A DNA stretch of 64,000 nucleotides from Aphanomyces cochlioides (Eukaryota; Oomycota; Saprolegniomycetes; Saprolegniales; Verrucalvaceae): the NCBI GenBank assembly GCA_019828595.1, contig JAHQRK010000001.1:372001-436000 (forward strand), written 5' to 3'. The translations under genes were made by a program, and so were the position numbers. The notes beneath the pieces were generated by a model, which did no database searches, had not been told where the DNA came from, and saw only the letters and a program-made list of their open reading frames with translations. Each line of letters starts with the position of its first letter. Positions within the stretch are counted from its first letter, which is position 1. Positions 46,101 to 57,660 of this stretch are shown in pieces.

Positions 46101-48369
46101 AGTCGTACTGGTCAAATGTCAATGATGATGACGGCATTGACAACGTGAAATCTCCTGTGAAATCAACCCAAAATCCAGCTATCGCTCCAATGGTCGCCTT
46201 GACAAAGACCGTGGAAGACAATCCTCGATATGGACTTCAAATTCGCGAAAAAACCGAGCCGATTGAACTCCCGAGGAGGAAAGGTCCAGATGAGTTGACT
46301 GTGCAATCGTGGAAGGTTGGAGATGTGAGTCGATGGCTCGAGGTTGACATGGAACTTCCACAATACATTCCTGACTTTGTCAATGCTTCAGTAGACGGCT
46401 GCCTCTTGCTCTCGCTCACTCCTGAAGACTTGGACAGAGAATTAAAAGTTTTCCAGCCCCTCCATGTGCGAAAAATCATTACAAAGGTAGCATGATTGCG
46501 AGAGTGTCTCGTAATTCACACGTTAGATCCACCAACTACGAGCTAGAGCTAAAAATCCTACAATCAAAGAAAATGCCCCCGTGACACCAGCGGAGGATGC
46601 CAACGAGCTTGAGACTTCCATCAAGATTCCCGTTGAACCACTTGTGAAGAAACGAGCGGCCAAATCGGTGAAGACAACTCCAGTCGACTTGAATGAAAAA
46701 GGCCGCAACGAGATTGAGCGATCGAAATTAGAATTCAAAGCCCAGGCAAAGAAAAAAGCTCAGAATACAGAAAAGGCCAAAGTCGACAGGACTACCAAGA
46801 CGTGGACATTTGAGTACACTGGCGAAGCGAAACCAAAAATTTTGCAGTCGGCGGCCGAAAAAGTGACGCAAATTCTCCAACACGATAAAGCCAAGAGTGC
46901 TTATGAAGGTGCCATGGACGAAGTTCTCGCGCAAGTCATGGAGCCGTCTACGCCGCTGATTCAAATTCCACTCATCACAAATACTGATGAAGTCGTCGAG
47001 ATCGTCAAGCAGGCATGGAAAATTCTTTTTGTCTTAGATTCAATTGAGTTTAGGCGATTTGGAGGCACGGCGCGACGCTCTTTGAGAAAGCAAAGATCCA
47101 ACAGCAGATTGACCATGATGCCGCGAGTGATTTTGGTGACGATGACGATGAGAACAACGACGAGAGCGATTCCATCAAGTCTCCCGTTGAATTGGTCTTT
47201 AGCGAATTTTGTTCGCTGAAGAACAACGGTGCGCAGTGGCTCAACGAAAACGACAAGTTATCAAGATTGAAATTAAAAGGCGGACTTCAAGCCATTCTTG
47301 GCATTCGCATGTCGTGGCATCAATTTGGTAAGCCGCACGCTAGCAGTCAACTTTAACATTGATTTAGATTTACTCTTTCGACGGCTTGCAGGCGACAGTG
47401 AAGGCGAAGTCACATGGAAAGCATTCCATCGTGCATTTGGAGATCCCGTGCCTGGCAATGCCATGAGCAATGACATGCTTGCCGTGAAGGAAGGCTTGGT
47501 GCTCATGATTGACCGCCTGGAAGAGCATGAATTAACGCTAACACAAGCGTGGCAGGTTGACTTTATCGATCAATTCACCTTGGGTTTAGTTTTCCACTGA
47601 TTAGGCCTTTGATCGTGATAACTCTGGCGCGATATCCGTCGCCGAGTTTTCAACTTTGATACAATTCTTAACGCACAAGGAAGGCGGCGAGAAGTTGACC
47701 AAGCACCAAGTACGCCCAGCAAACTCCTGTCCGCTCATTTAACTTGTAGATTTATTTAATGATGGCTGCACTCGACTCGTCCTGTGATCGACTTATCCAG
47801 CATGCTGAGTTTATGAAATTCATTTTCATCATTTGGTCGCATCGACTCATGCAGCTGCAGCAATACTCTGGGAATGACCCAGAGCATGCAAAATTGATTG
47901 CAGCTCGCAAAGTCGCGCTACGAAAAGCACTGCGGAAGAATTTTAGCCGTCCGTTTCGAGATGCGATGCGATGCGTGCCCGTGACAGTCCCAGGGCCATT
48001 TCAAAATCTCCTCGATAAATTTCATTTACACTACGCATCCAACGAGACTCCGTTGCAAGTCTGGCAAGTACTCAAGGGAGAACACAACGCATTTTCTGGA
48101 ACAGCGCCAGTAGCACTGAAAGAGAAGACAAAGAGTAAAAAAGGTAAGAGTTAGTTGCTAGTGTGGACTTTTTGATTTGATTAGTTGCGTCTGGAAAAAA
48201 TACCGTCACGCTGACAAAACTCAAGCGACAACAAGGACCGAAACGAGACCATGCTGTGCTCCGAGCACCAGCAAGAGTCGATTTAGACTCGACGCAAGAG
48301 CTCATTTATGACAACAAGACGCAGAAAATGACAAGTGGGAATTTACATCGCATCAAGCTCGACTTTTAG
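37192..48369 (+). CDS. Giant multi-C2 / SAM / EF-hand protein
   Basis: Nineteen exons and 18 introns (38-67 nt) give an exact ORF of 3464 aa. Exon 1 (37192-40588) holds five C2 domains: LRIRALGGRNLPPKT, then three near-identical copies (LAPKTGVDHMMDPDPDPYL, LAPKTGIGHMMDSDPDPYL, LAPKTGIEHMMDADPDPYL), then KGTLTLIAHSAKGLPLPP. At least seven more C2 or C2-like starts follow: GTLRIFVLGAESLTS, GTLHLVIYKAENLIPDKD, GRLEILVSMAKDLNRNP, GTLSMRIITGRNLTDVDIYG, GNLMVKVVAGSNLP, GQIHIKVVDGVFWS and LTIEVLEGRGLRSAQDG. Near the end come an EF-hand (AAMDSNKDGKLSWEVYL), a SAM domain (VGDVSRWLEVDMELPQYI) and two more EF-hand-like units (AFDRDNSGAISVAEF; MMAALDSSCDRLIQHAEF). No membrane segment seen. Likely a Ca2+- and lipid-responsive scaffold; function not known. 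The intron at 47013-47053 begins with GC. Confidence 0.82.
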
Positions 48370-48723
48370 GCAGCGAAGTTAATTTATAGTAAATGAGTAT
48401 AAAACTTAATAGCTCATTAGATTGATGTTGCTGACACTTATGCCAGCTAGATACACCGTCGAAAGAGCCTTCTCTAACAGCCTGACGCCATGTAGTTCCT
48501 TGCATATTCCATAAGACAATAGCGTTTATTGTAAATCTATCCTCTGTAGTCCGAAACGATAATGGTGTACCGTCGACTCTCACTAAATTCAGGGTATTTT
48601 TTAATTGGATAAATAATAAAAAAATATTTCATTGGTTGAAAATATTTTTCTGTGATTTGATTGGATGAGTCTCCTTTATCCGAATTGGAGCTTGGATCTG
48701 AAACGACACAATCAAAAGGGGGA
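48370..48723. other. Intergenic, 354 bp
   Basis: AT-rich (48380-48660), no gene seen; presumed terminator of the C2 gene and promoter of SEC5. Confidence 0.4.
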
Positions 48724-51127
48724 ATGATGGACGACGACGACTTCATGGCGGAGCGACTTGATCCCAGGCTCGACATGAACTCGAGCGAGTTCAATGCTAA
48801 GGACTACCTCGCTTCAAAGCATGCGGTAATAGCCCTCATTGCCGATAATTTTTTCAATTGACCGAATCCCCGGCTAGACGACATCCTATTCAGCATTGCT
48901 GCAAGAGCTACAGACCCTCAAGCGCTCAACTTCGGACAAAACCGAGCAATTGAAGCTCCTCGTTGCATCGCATTTTGACGAATATCTCTCTTGCCATGAA
49001 GCCATTCGAGAGGTGGGCAGAGTCCATTATATCCTTGCACACTGAGGGGCATCAAGGTTGCGGAAGAAATCCGTGTCCATGAATCCGAGAGTGAACTCCT
49101 GACGACCGCATACCAGAAGCTGAAAAGCAACACGGATGCAACACTATCTATGATGCTTAAACGATGTGAAGAACAGCGAAAGATCCAGCATGCCATGGCT
49201 GTCTTGAACCGATTTCGGTCCATGTTTGAAGTACCTGCTCGACTTCGCGACCACCTCAAGAAGAAGCAATACCTCAAGGTTTGTCACGTCCATCGCATGA
49301 CGTATCAATCACATTGATTTAGCTCGTTGAAGAGTACTTGCAGCTCAAGACCAATGTTGCCAAGGCAAATCTAAACGCGCTCCTTAAACCCGTGAGAAAA
49401 TTGATCGATTGCAGTCCCCCGAAGATGTCTTTAGGTCTTTGACGCCGCGCATCAAACAACTCTCCAAGCAAACGCCGAGCTCGTCCAGCAGATTGAATCT
49501 ACAACGCTTTCTCTCGCCACTCATGTACGCAGTAACTCCTTCATTCTCGTTGACAGCCAGTAGAACGAAGCAATCCAAGCACTAGAACTTCTCGGCTTCG
49601 TAGCGAAACCAGCCCTTGTCTGCGTGAGGCACCAGTTGAGCGCCGTCGAGAAACTCTTGAGCCAATGTATCGTTTCTCCCCCTCCTGACAGTGCCGCAGC
49701 CAAGACAGCCAAGATCAAACTCAAGGCGTCTACTTCAACGGTGAACGCACCCGTGGTGACGAAGACACCGGCCGAGATCATTCAGATTTGCTCGTCGATT
49801 GTCGGTACATTTAGCCGTGGTCTTTGGAGTTTAGTCTGCGAAACGATGAAAAGCGCAACTTTGACGGCAGCCGAGCAAGAAAGTGTCCATACGTCGGTCC
49901 ATTCCATACTCTCGGAGACAATCAAACACTTTGAAACGCACAGCTTGGCTCTTGGCACGACGCCAGACTTCGTGGCGACGATGCATCCGCTCTTCGTCCA
50001 ATTCGACGCACTCCGACCATGTCCAGACTCCGTTCTCAACTCGAAAATCCAAGGTCTCAAGCAACGATTCTGCATTCAGCTGCGCCTGAATCTCCTACTG
50101 GCGTTCCTTGTGGCGCAGCAGCAGTCCATGGAGCATTCGTGGCTGGTCTACGTCGACAACCGTCGCCAAGAATGGACAAACGCACTCCAAGAACTTGCAA
50201 CGCAGCCTTTGCTTACAGCTCTAACCAAGAAACCTACTGTCCTCCGTGCCGCTGCTACCGCCTGGAGCGATATGGTTTGTTTCCTTCGTCAATCTTATCT
50301 CATCTTCTTGTCAGCTTGCGGCGTGGTGGAAGGACGTCCAGCCAAGAATCGCCGCCGCCGTCGAGACAAACACTTCAGCGACGGAAGAAGCGCATCGCTC
50401 AGTCTTTTGTACCGCAATCTACGACGGCCTGAACGTAGCATGCCAGGTCCTCGTCACAGCATTCTGCGATGGTCTAGTGCCTCTCTTTGCCGACAGTTCC
50501 CCAGCCTTCGGACCTCTGGCTGGGCTCACAAATGCTCTCCATGCGCTGCAAACCGTCCGTCCTTGGCTGGCTCAATGGTTTCCCACGAAGAAGCACGTCG
50601 ATGAAGTCTTGCATCCACTTGAAGCCATGAAAGACCAATGCTTCAATCAGTACATGACGCCGCGGTTGGGTCAGCTGGATGCCGCGCTCCAGTCCGAAGA
50701 AACCTTTGCCTTGACCGTTGGAGACTCGAGCGGCGACAACGATTCCACCGACGCAGATAGTCATGGGGATGATTCCCGCCATTACATTTTCGCCGTGCTG
50801 TTGCTTCTTGTGACGTGGCGTCATGAGATTGAGCGTTGCGTCGACGAAGCATGGCGGGCCAAGTATGTCTCGACAATGCTACGACAGTGCGTCGGTAAAA
50901 TCGTTCACTTCTTGGAAAGCCGCCTCCAAGCCGAGACGACGTCACCGACGTGGTGCTTGGTCCATCTCCAAGTCGAACTGGCGTTTGTGTGTAGCCATTT
51001 AAGACAGTGGATTCCTCAAGAAAGCGCGCACTTGAAGCGCATCGACGGCAAGCGAGGAGACGTCCAAGCGCTGCTGAGTCAATTGGAACTGCAAACGCAA
51101 ATGTATCGATTGTGTCTGTCCACTTAA
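48724..51127 (+). CDS. EXOC2: Exocyst complex component SEC5 (EXOC2)
   Basis: Seven exons; introns 48826-48877, 49013-49056, 49279-49322, 49392-49434, 49525-49563 and 50275-50314; 713 aa. The N-terminal SEC5 signature is clear: DPRLDMNSSEFNAKDYLASK, TTSYSALLQELQTLKRSTSD, KTEQLKLLVASHFDEYLSC. The CorEx-type helices follow (NRFRSMFEVPARLRDHLKKK, QYLKLVEEYLQLKTNVAKA). The rest is all helical, as in exocyst rods. Exocyst tethers Golgi-derived vesicles to the plasma membrane, where SEC5 contacts small GTPases in animals. The N-terminal TIG/IPT domain of animal SEC5 is absent, as in plants and fungi. Start at ATG 48724 (MMDDDDFMAERL). Convergent with PEX3, 66 bp apart. Confidence 0.82.
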
Positions 51128-51193
51128 AAATACACCACAACGTCGTTTTGCTTGGTTACACCCATGTCCTAATGCAGCAGTGAGACGGCAAGA

Positions 51194-52578
51194 TCACGTA
51201 GCAACCTCGACATACGACGTTGCAATCGATGCATCTTGGATGAAGATGGACGTGGCCAAATGCTGGAGCGAGTCCAACTTGGCCAGTTCATCCCAGTATG
51301 TCGTCGAGTCGGAAGCCGACGCCCCTTTTGAGCTGAAATACTTGGCTGCTTCCGTCTTGAGCTGTGGAATAACCTTGGCCAGCGGCAGCACGCTCGCTTT
51401 GGGCTGCAGGTTCTCATTGTACAAAGAGGAAAGGAGCTGTGTCTTCGTGCGATCAAACAGCGCGTTGATCGAATCTTGCAGCGCGACGTGGAAGAATGGG
51501 CTGACAAGCATTGAGATTGCGGTTACATGCAAGGTTGTACCTGTCGAGAATATCGCGCAGTTCATTCAACCATGTCGTAGTCATGGCTGTGGTTGAAACT
51601 GACTCCTTGGAAGCTACGGCCATGTCTTCAGGGACTTGAAAGTAAAAGTTAAGCACTAGGAGTATGGAGATGATGAAGACGTACAGATGAGGAAGCGTTG
51701 CCACTGTTCGGCGGGGTTCAGCTTGGTGGCGGCAAGAATTTCGTCGAGCATGTCTTTCATTTCGTCATGTTGGACACTTCGCTTTTCGTGCACGCGCCAG
51801 CTAGAAACAGCTCATGAATTCACGCCTGCAGTGGTAACACAAACGCTTTGAGGCCTTCATGTGTGCTAATGCGTTGCTCTGTCGTCTCAATGAGGCTAGG
51901 AAGCCCCGTCGAGAAGAAATATTCCATCGTCGATGACAGAAAATGATGCTGGGCAATCAAGGTTTCCTTCTGATTGTCTGTGCTTGCTTCCTCAGACTGG
52001 ATACGACGTGAGTTATGGAAGGTAGACGGGGACAAGACCAAACCTTGTGTTTGGCTTTCTCAAACGTTTCACGCCCCATGATGAGCAATTCGCAGTGCAC
52101 GAGGAGCTGGAGCAAGCAATACGCGTACAAGCTTACATAAAGTCGCGTAAAACCTAAGGAGTGAGTGAGATCCTTGCTGGCGTGGCGGTGTGAGCGTAAG
52201 CATACCAACAAGTTTGGCGTCGTCCCAAAGCATATCCCGCGTCTCCTTTTCGCTCTTGTCGAGCACTTTGAGACTCTCCACGATACCTTCCAAGTCCAAT
52301 TGCTTGTAGATACGTGATTTGACAGAAGGCAGGAAGCGCAAGAAAGCCGCTTTGCACTCTTCTTCTGTGCGACGTAAATGGACACTCAACCTCTGCTGCT
52401 CCATGATATGTCGCTGCATATTCTTCGTCATATTCTCAGCTTCATTCACGACGCGGCGTATCATATAGTAGACTCCAGCGCCGCATGCTACGACAACTCC
52501 CGTGCCTACGAGGAGCGTCTGGTGCTGTCCAGCCCAGTGGCAGACGCGCTTCCTTGCTCGACAGAGGCCATCCCACAT
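51194..52578 (-). CDS. PEX3: Peroxin-3 (PEX3)
   Basis: Six exons, introns of 40-52 nt, 383 aa, matching the usual ~370 aa. ATG 52578 gives MWDGLCRARKRVCHWAG, a basic N-terminus, then a membrane anchor (TLLVGTGVVVACGAGVYYM). Next is the PEX3 helical body: RTEEECKAAFLRFLPSVKSR, IYKQLDLEGIVESLK, FTRLYVSLYAYCLLQLLVH, MEYFFSTGLPSLIETTEQRI. PEX3 is the peroxisomal membrane docking factor that, with PEX19, inserts membrane proteins and starts peroxisome biogenesis. A 23-nt intron near 51802 was considered but a 44-nt one (51801-51844) restores the frame and family sequence. Confidence 0.88.
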
Positions 52579-53115
52579 CCTTCTCCAGGATATCAAAAGT
52601 GTGTCTTTAATGCGAATTAAAATATTTCTCTTGATTAAAGTATGAAATCCAAAAAAGTATAAAATTCACTCTGTCCGCACATTTAACGACATCAAATCCA
52701 TTTTAAATAGAGAATCTCGAAAATCATAAACAAATATATTTGATTATTGTATACTGGGCCAGGTAGTAAAGTTCAATCTCCCTTTGATAACAGGTTCCAG
52801 ATGATGTACTAAGTGAATCGGGATTTGTACTAACTCAGTAACAGTTAGTGTAATTGAGATTACTGTATACCGGTAATTAACAATTGAAAACAAGAATTGA
52901 TCCGGCATAGTTTAAAACTGTTTCAAATACAAAACCATATCGTTCAGATAATTTAAAAATAGTTTTAAATATATTAAGATTTTAGTGTCATTTATTCGGA
53001 GTTCTATATTTTTTATCGACTCATTAATTCGGACTTAATATTTATCTTGGAATTTGTATGGATTTGATTAAATTCGCGCGTGTCGTCATTTCACGAGGAG
53101 TGGTTCCTAAGCAAG
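52579..53115. other. AT-rich intergenic region, 537 bp
   Basis: Strongly AT-rich from 52610 to 53060 (many TTTAAA/ATTAAT runs), no ORF of note. Divergent promoters of PEX3 and the small B12-like gene are expected here. Confidence 0.45.
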
Positions 53116-53343
53116 ATGGTGCTCGCGGGACAAGATGCGTGGCGTAGCCATCCCTTCCTCACTGGATGCATCAAGAAGCCTCTGCCTGGCATTGGCATTG
53201 CCGCCGGTATTTTCAGCGTATACTTGGTAATTGACGCCATTGCGGGCTCGAGCGGTTCCAGCCACGGCCACAGCGGACATCACAACGGCAAGCTCCAATA
53301 TGTCAAAGAAGAAGTCGGTCAACGCCCTCGCTTGGAAGAATAA
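53116..53343 (+). CDS. NDUFB3: Small membrane protein like complex I subunit B12 (NDUFB3)
   Basis: 75 aa, single exon, ATG 53116 (MVLAGQDAWRSHPFL). The pattern DAWRSHP followed by a short amphipathic stretch and KPLPGIGIAAGIFSVYLVID fits the B12/NDUFB3 family of NADH:ubiquinone oxidoreductase accessory subunits (D-W-x-x-P, then PG(L/I)G and a single membrane helix ending in Y.V). The C-terminus is His/Gly/Ser-rich (GSSHGHSGHHNGK), also common in that family. If correct, the product sits in the membrane arm of mitochondrial complex I. Small proteins of this kind are hard to assign without a profile search. Confidence 0.55.
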   Translation: MVLAGQDAWRSHPFLTGCIKKPLPGIGIAAGIFSVYLVIDAIAGSSGSSHGHSGHHNGKLQYVKEEVGQRPRLEE

Positions 53344-53418
53344 ACGTTCTCTTGCATGATTCATGGCGTAACATTAATACGACACATCCCGGTTTACAAG
53401 TATGGGAAAACAATCTCG

Positions 53419-54522
53419 TTACAAGTCAAAGTCATCGCATCTCTGTTCATTTTGGAGCTCAAGGACCGACACGCGTGTCATGACTTGCGTGATCAAGAGC
53501 ATTGTCTCGGCTTTGATTTCTTCCTGCTCGAGCAACTGCTGGTGTAAGCCCATGTTGCTTTCGACGAGATGGTCTACTTGTTTCGCCAAGGCGGCGACTC
53601 GGCGTTGCAGTTCCTGAACGTCTTTCTTTTCATACGACGTTGGCGACACGAGTGACGAAAACAGCTTGGCTTCGCGTCGTCGAAAGATAGGAGAGATGGG
53701 ATCTCGCTGCGGTTGTGCAATTGGAGATTCCAAGTCACCGACACATGATACGCAGACTCGCTGAGGGGTCGTGAACCCAACAAGTGGCATCTTTTTCACG
53801 GCGCTGTGACTGCTGCAGATGGACATGCCGCAGTTGCGGCAGTGGTGGCGGTGCTTGAACATATTGAACGGCACATGGCAGATGAAGCACTCGTCCATGA
53901 GCATCCACGGCTTTGGCATTGCCATTTTGTTGTTGTCGTCCGACGAATTGCCCTCGGACGGTTCGTAGGATAGCTCGAGCGGAGCTGCTGCTGGTGTAAG
54001 CAGAGCTGGTGCTGACGCTTGGCGTGAAAGGGTGTGCCATGAATGGGGACGACTCGATGCCGTCGGCGATAGAATAACCGTCTTCTGGTTATTCCATGAT
54101 GCATTCTCCAATGGTGCTTGGCGCTCCATGGCGTTTCGAAGAAAAGTTAGCGCATCTGAGGCGACGTAGCTTTGCTCGGCGAGAGCGACGGGTGTTGTCC
54201 CCGCCGGTGTTTCCATGAAGATGCTCTCGGGGTACGCTCGAATGAGGAGCTGGAGCACTGGGAGACTGACTCGCGCTCTGATGGCAATGTGGAGAGGCAG
54301 GAGTTGAGCCTTGTTGGCGATTTGGACGCCTTCTGGGTAGGCTTCTACCAGTCGTTCGAGGAGCACGAGTGGCGCAGTGTTGTCCGTCGATGCCCAATGA
54401 AGGGGAAGCATGCCATAGTCGTCGCATTCCTTGGCCAAGGCTGGCGTTGCAGTGATGATATCCAGGAGGCGAGGCCAGTTGGAGGCTTCCGCCAAGCGAA
54501 TTGCCTCGTTGAGCTTGGGCAT
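53419..54522 (-). CDS. Ankyrin-FYVE protein
   Basis: 367 aa from ATG 54522 (MPKLNEAIRLAEASNW). The frame stays open to another ATG at 54756 (445 aa), but the extra 78 residues show no similarity to the related ankyrin gene. Ankyrin repeats: DDYGMLPLHWASTDNTAPLV, AQLLPLHIAIRARVSLPVLQ, LIRAYPESIFMETPAGTTP. A FYVE zinc finger follows: CFICHVPFNMFKHRHHCRNC, GMSICSSHSAVKKMPLVG, QRVCVSCV. The usual WxxD is replaced by ...MLMDE before the first Cys pair, but R-HHCR-CG is intact, so PI3P binding at endosomes is expected. The C-terminus is a coiled coil (ELQRRVAALAKQVDHLVESN). No introns. FYVE proteins of this style are expanded in oomycetes. Confidence 0.85.
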   Translation of the reverse strand: MPKLNEAIRLAEASNWPRLLDIITATPALAKECDDYGMLPLHWASTDNTAPLVLLERLVEAYPEGVQIANKAQLLPLHIAIRARVSLPVLQLLIRAYPESIFMETPAGTTPVALAEQSYVASDALTFLRNAMERQAPLENASWNNQKTVILSPTASSRPHSWHTLSRQASAPALLTPAAAPLELSYEPSEGNSSDDNNKMAMPKPWMLMDECFICHVPFNMFKHRHHCRNCGMSICSSHSAVKKMPLVGFTTPQRVCVSCVGDLESPIAQPQRDPISPIFRRREAKLFSSLVSPTSYEKKDVQELQRRVAALAKQVDHLVESNMGLHQQLLEQEEIKAETMLLITQVMTRVSVLELQNEQRCDDFDL

Positions 54523-54756
54523 CGAGTGTGAAAGTGCATTCCTCGCGCCATGACGGCCGTTGAAGGTTCTGATCCGGGTGTGAAACCGACTGGGGACAAC
54601 ATGGCTTTCAAGCCGGTAAGACAAGATGGCAGGACTTGGTCGAACCAAAACGGGTAGCATAAAAAGGTGAACTCCATGCTTCATATTGCGTCGCTGCACG
54701 CAGTTTCCATGCATCTTCAATCCGTTGAACGGCTCGGAAGGTCTGCAATAGCCCAT

Positions 54757-55247
54757 CGGTCATTATATCGTAGTCATCGGTTTCATGAACCCTGTCAACA
54801 AGTGCGGCTGGATTACCTGATGAAGTGAATCATTGCTTTCACCGGCTTTTGTGAAACTAAAGGAGTTGAAAGCATCGTAAAAGACGTCTTTACACTCCCG
54901 AGTGGAGGGTGGCAACGCTCCTTCGCGACAATCGGACGGAATATGCAACTGTGAAGTTAGCACCATAGAGCTGAGGAAGCTTAGCTTGGATTTTGACGGT
55001 CTGTAGTGAAGCTGTGCTTAGTAGGCTTGCTCCATTGTTCGCCCAAGTTCATTGAAGACATCTTATTGCCCATGAGATACGCGTTGACCTTCCTTGGAAG
55101 ATTGCAGCTTTGTTTCACATTCGAGAGCATAGCACTAGTAAGAGTCATAGGCAACCTTTGTGTTGTACATCAATGCACTTTCGATGGATTGAGGAAGCTC
55201 AAAAAATCTTGAACAGATTTTGATTACAGTCTGTCCCGTCACATAAA
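54757..55247. other. Intergenic, 491 bp
   Basis: A minus-strand open frame at 54763-54966 (HIPSDCREGALPPSTRE...) is followed by a stop and has no family match. It may be a 5' leader. Otherwise nothing was recognised. Confidence 0.3.
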
Positions 55248-57660
55248 CTATCCACCAAAGCCCCATGCTTGAGAACCTTCATCAGCATCTGCATTCCATG
55301 TGAATGAGTTGGCTCCAACTAGACATGTGAGGTTAGACAATCTCTTTAGCAAGATTTGTGGGCTTACATTTGACGCCTTGGGCAGGAGGACAACCGCCGT
55401 GCAAGCTCTTAGGGTCCAATTTGTTGTCCCATGTCTGGCCATAGAAGAGCGACATATGCAACTTGGTTGGAGGGACAGCTAGCCCTTGGGAGCATTCGTC
55501 CATGCCTTCGCGCTGAATATTTGTCACGAGGCGCTCCTTCGAGTATGGAAAAACCGTCTCGCCGCCTTCGTCGACGTCGTTCAAGTACAAAAAGAGCGTT
55601 ACAAAGCGATTGGGCTCAAAGTGTTGCATGTGCTTTGGCATTGTGTACTGGAACAACTTGGGACCGGCGCGTTTTGTCCACGACTCGACAGCGGTCTCGA
55701 AGATCGGCATAAATTGACGGGCACCATCGATAATGACATCGTTAGAGTATCTGTTTTCAACAAGCCAGTCAGCCCATTCCTGGCCCCACTTTGCGGCCAA
55801 TTTATCCACCGGATAGTCTTCCAAGATGAACTGAGCCAGCTATAACGAAGAAAATGAGTCCATTCGTACTCCTTCACACAGCTACCTTGGTTTGGAACGT
55901 TGTGCGGTAGCTAGGGTAGTCAATGCCATCAGGACGAACGTTTTCAGGTACTATATCGCCCAGGTCTTCAATTCGCTCTTTCGCCCAACGGATCCAACGA
56001 AAGTAATGGGAGACGCCACTGACAGGCAACTTTGGAAACCTACAGGATTGGCCTCGTAAATGATATGTCAGCGGTGTCAGATGTACGCGTAGCGCAATTC
56101 AGGGAGATTGGCCTTCTTTTCCCATGCTTTGATCATGTACGGCAGCATGTATCCCTTGCTCTCGAGGAGGATTTCCACAATACCCTGTGCACGATTCTCG
56201 GTATTTTCAATGATCCAGTTGCCCCATTCGTCATCTGCTTTGTCTTCGAAAAAGTTGGTTGTTTTGCATTCTTCGAGGAAGACATTCAGCCACCCCAATT
56301 GCCACTCGACCGTGTCTTCCACGTTGGGAAACAAATTGCCACCTGGCAGGAATGCTTCAGGAAGATTTGACTTATCTTCCAAGCTGTTGATTTTCACAGC
56401 AGCCCAATGTGCCCACTTCTTGTAGTCGTCCAAAGCAGCGTTCTTCTTGCCCAAGAAGTCCTTGGACTCGAAATAGTCTTCGTGCTTGCGAAAGAACTGG
56501 CCAGCTTCGTATCGCACAAGTTGCAATCGTTCAGCAAAAGATGGACTAGGAAGGCGAGCCAAGCTTGCCGAGCGTCGGCGGAAACTGCGAGTAAATTCTG
56601 AGTCGTCCAAGAAGGCAGTATGACTCGTGCGATCCGAGTGGTAACCATCGACCGCGTCTTTGCTATCAACGGGAGAGCGTGATAGTCGGTTCGTCCCATG
56701 CTCGATGATTGCATTGGCTTCGTCGAGATTGAAGAAACCTTCGCAGTCAAAAACGAGAGGCGAGAGTGAAATGGTCTTCATCTGGACATTGTCCACAACG
56801 CGAGTGTAGCCAACACGAATTCCGGGCCAAACCCAGATTTGAAAGTCGATCAAAATGTAGGCCAAGCGCTCGACATCCAATTCTTCAGCAGTCATGATGG
56901 GTAAGCCCATGCTGTTGTACAATCGAAGGCCATTTGGAAAGTAGTCTGGGTCGGCTCCAAGCGCAGCAGCAGCCGTCTCGGCCAACGTATGCAAGCAATC
57001 CGTTTCCTTGGTCCACTCAAGGTAGAGACCTTCGTTGTGGGCGTTGAGCATAAGAAGTACTTTGTTTTCGTCGCGGAGCGTGTCGGCATGATTTAGCGCG
57101 GTTTCAACATGGGCGAGTTCCGTGTCGAGGATTTTCGGGACAACACACGATGGATCTGGGGTCAAGAGCTTGCGCGTATTGATTTTGACAATATCACTTG
57201 CATACTTGTTTCCAGCAAAATCAAACATTTCCGGAGGAATGCTTGAATTTGCCAGTGGGGTCGCGAAAAGCGCGCGCTGCGAAAATGTGCTCAAGCGCAA
57301 TCCTTCATATTTGACTTTGTAAAAGCCAACAGCAACTGCAGCGAGGACTGGGAGCAAGATCATGCGGATGCTAAAATTCCTTTGGACTTTCTTGGACAAT
57401 TCCGTTCGTTGTTGCAATTTGTACGAGAGTTTGACAGGGTTGTTCTCTGGTTTGGACTTTCCGTCATCGTCCGATGATTCTTTCTCCGGCTGCGGCGCGT
57501 CGTCCTTGGACTTAGACTTTTCCTTCGCATCTTTAGTGACCTCCTTATCCGTTGGAGACTTTTCAGCAGCAGAAGCGGCGGCGGCAGCGGCTTCAGCGGC
57601 AGCTTTCTCTTCCGCTGCGCTCATCGGGACGCGACTCAAGTACTGAACCTTGCGACGCAT
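55248..57660 (-). CDS. Prolyl 4-hydroxylase with split catalytic domain, copy 1
   Basis: Exons 57660-56087, 56039-55886, 55839-55368 and 55318-55248; introns 47, 46 and 49 nt; 756 aa. N-terminal cytosolic region is Lys/Glu/Ala-rich (AAAEAAAAAASAAEKSPTDK). One membrane anchor follows (SIRMILLPVLAAVAVGFYKV), giving type II topology with a luminal catalytic part. Iron site: YEAGQFFRKHEDYF supplies His and Asp. The second half of the jelly roll, EPNRFVTLFLYLNDVDEGG, DPKSLHGGCP and GVK, supplies the distal His and the 2-oxoglutarate Lys. Between them lie ~250 extra residues, readable as two related modules at nt 56424-56089 and 56005-55645. Family: Fe(II)/2-oxoglutarate dioxygenases hydroxylating proline in secreted or cell-wall proteins. 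Confidence 0.85.

Noticed and set aside
51802..51824. 23-nt intron in PEX3
   Set aside because: A 44-nt intron (51801-51844) with GTTTGT donor gives the same frame, fits the size class and removes non-family residues.
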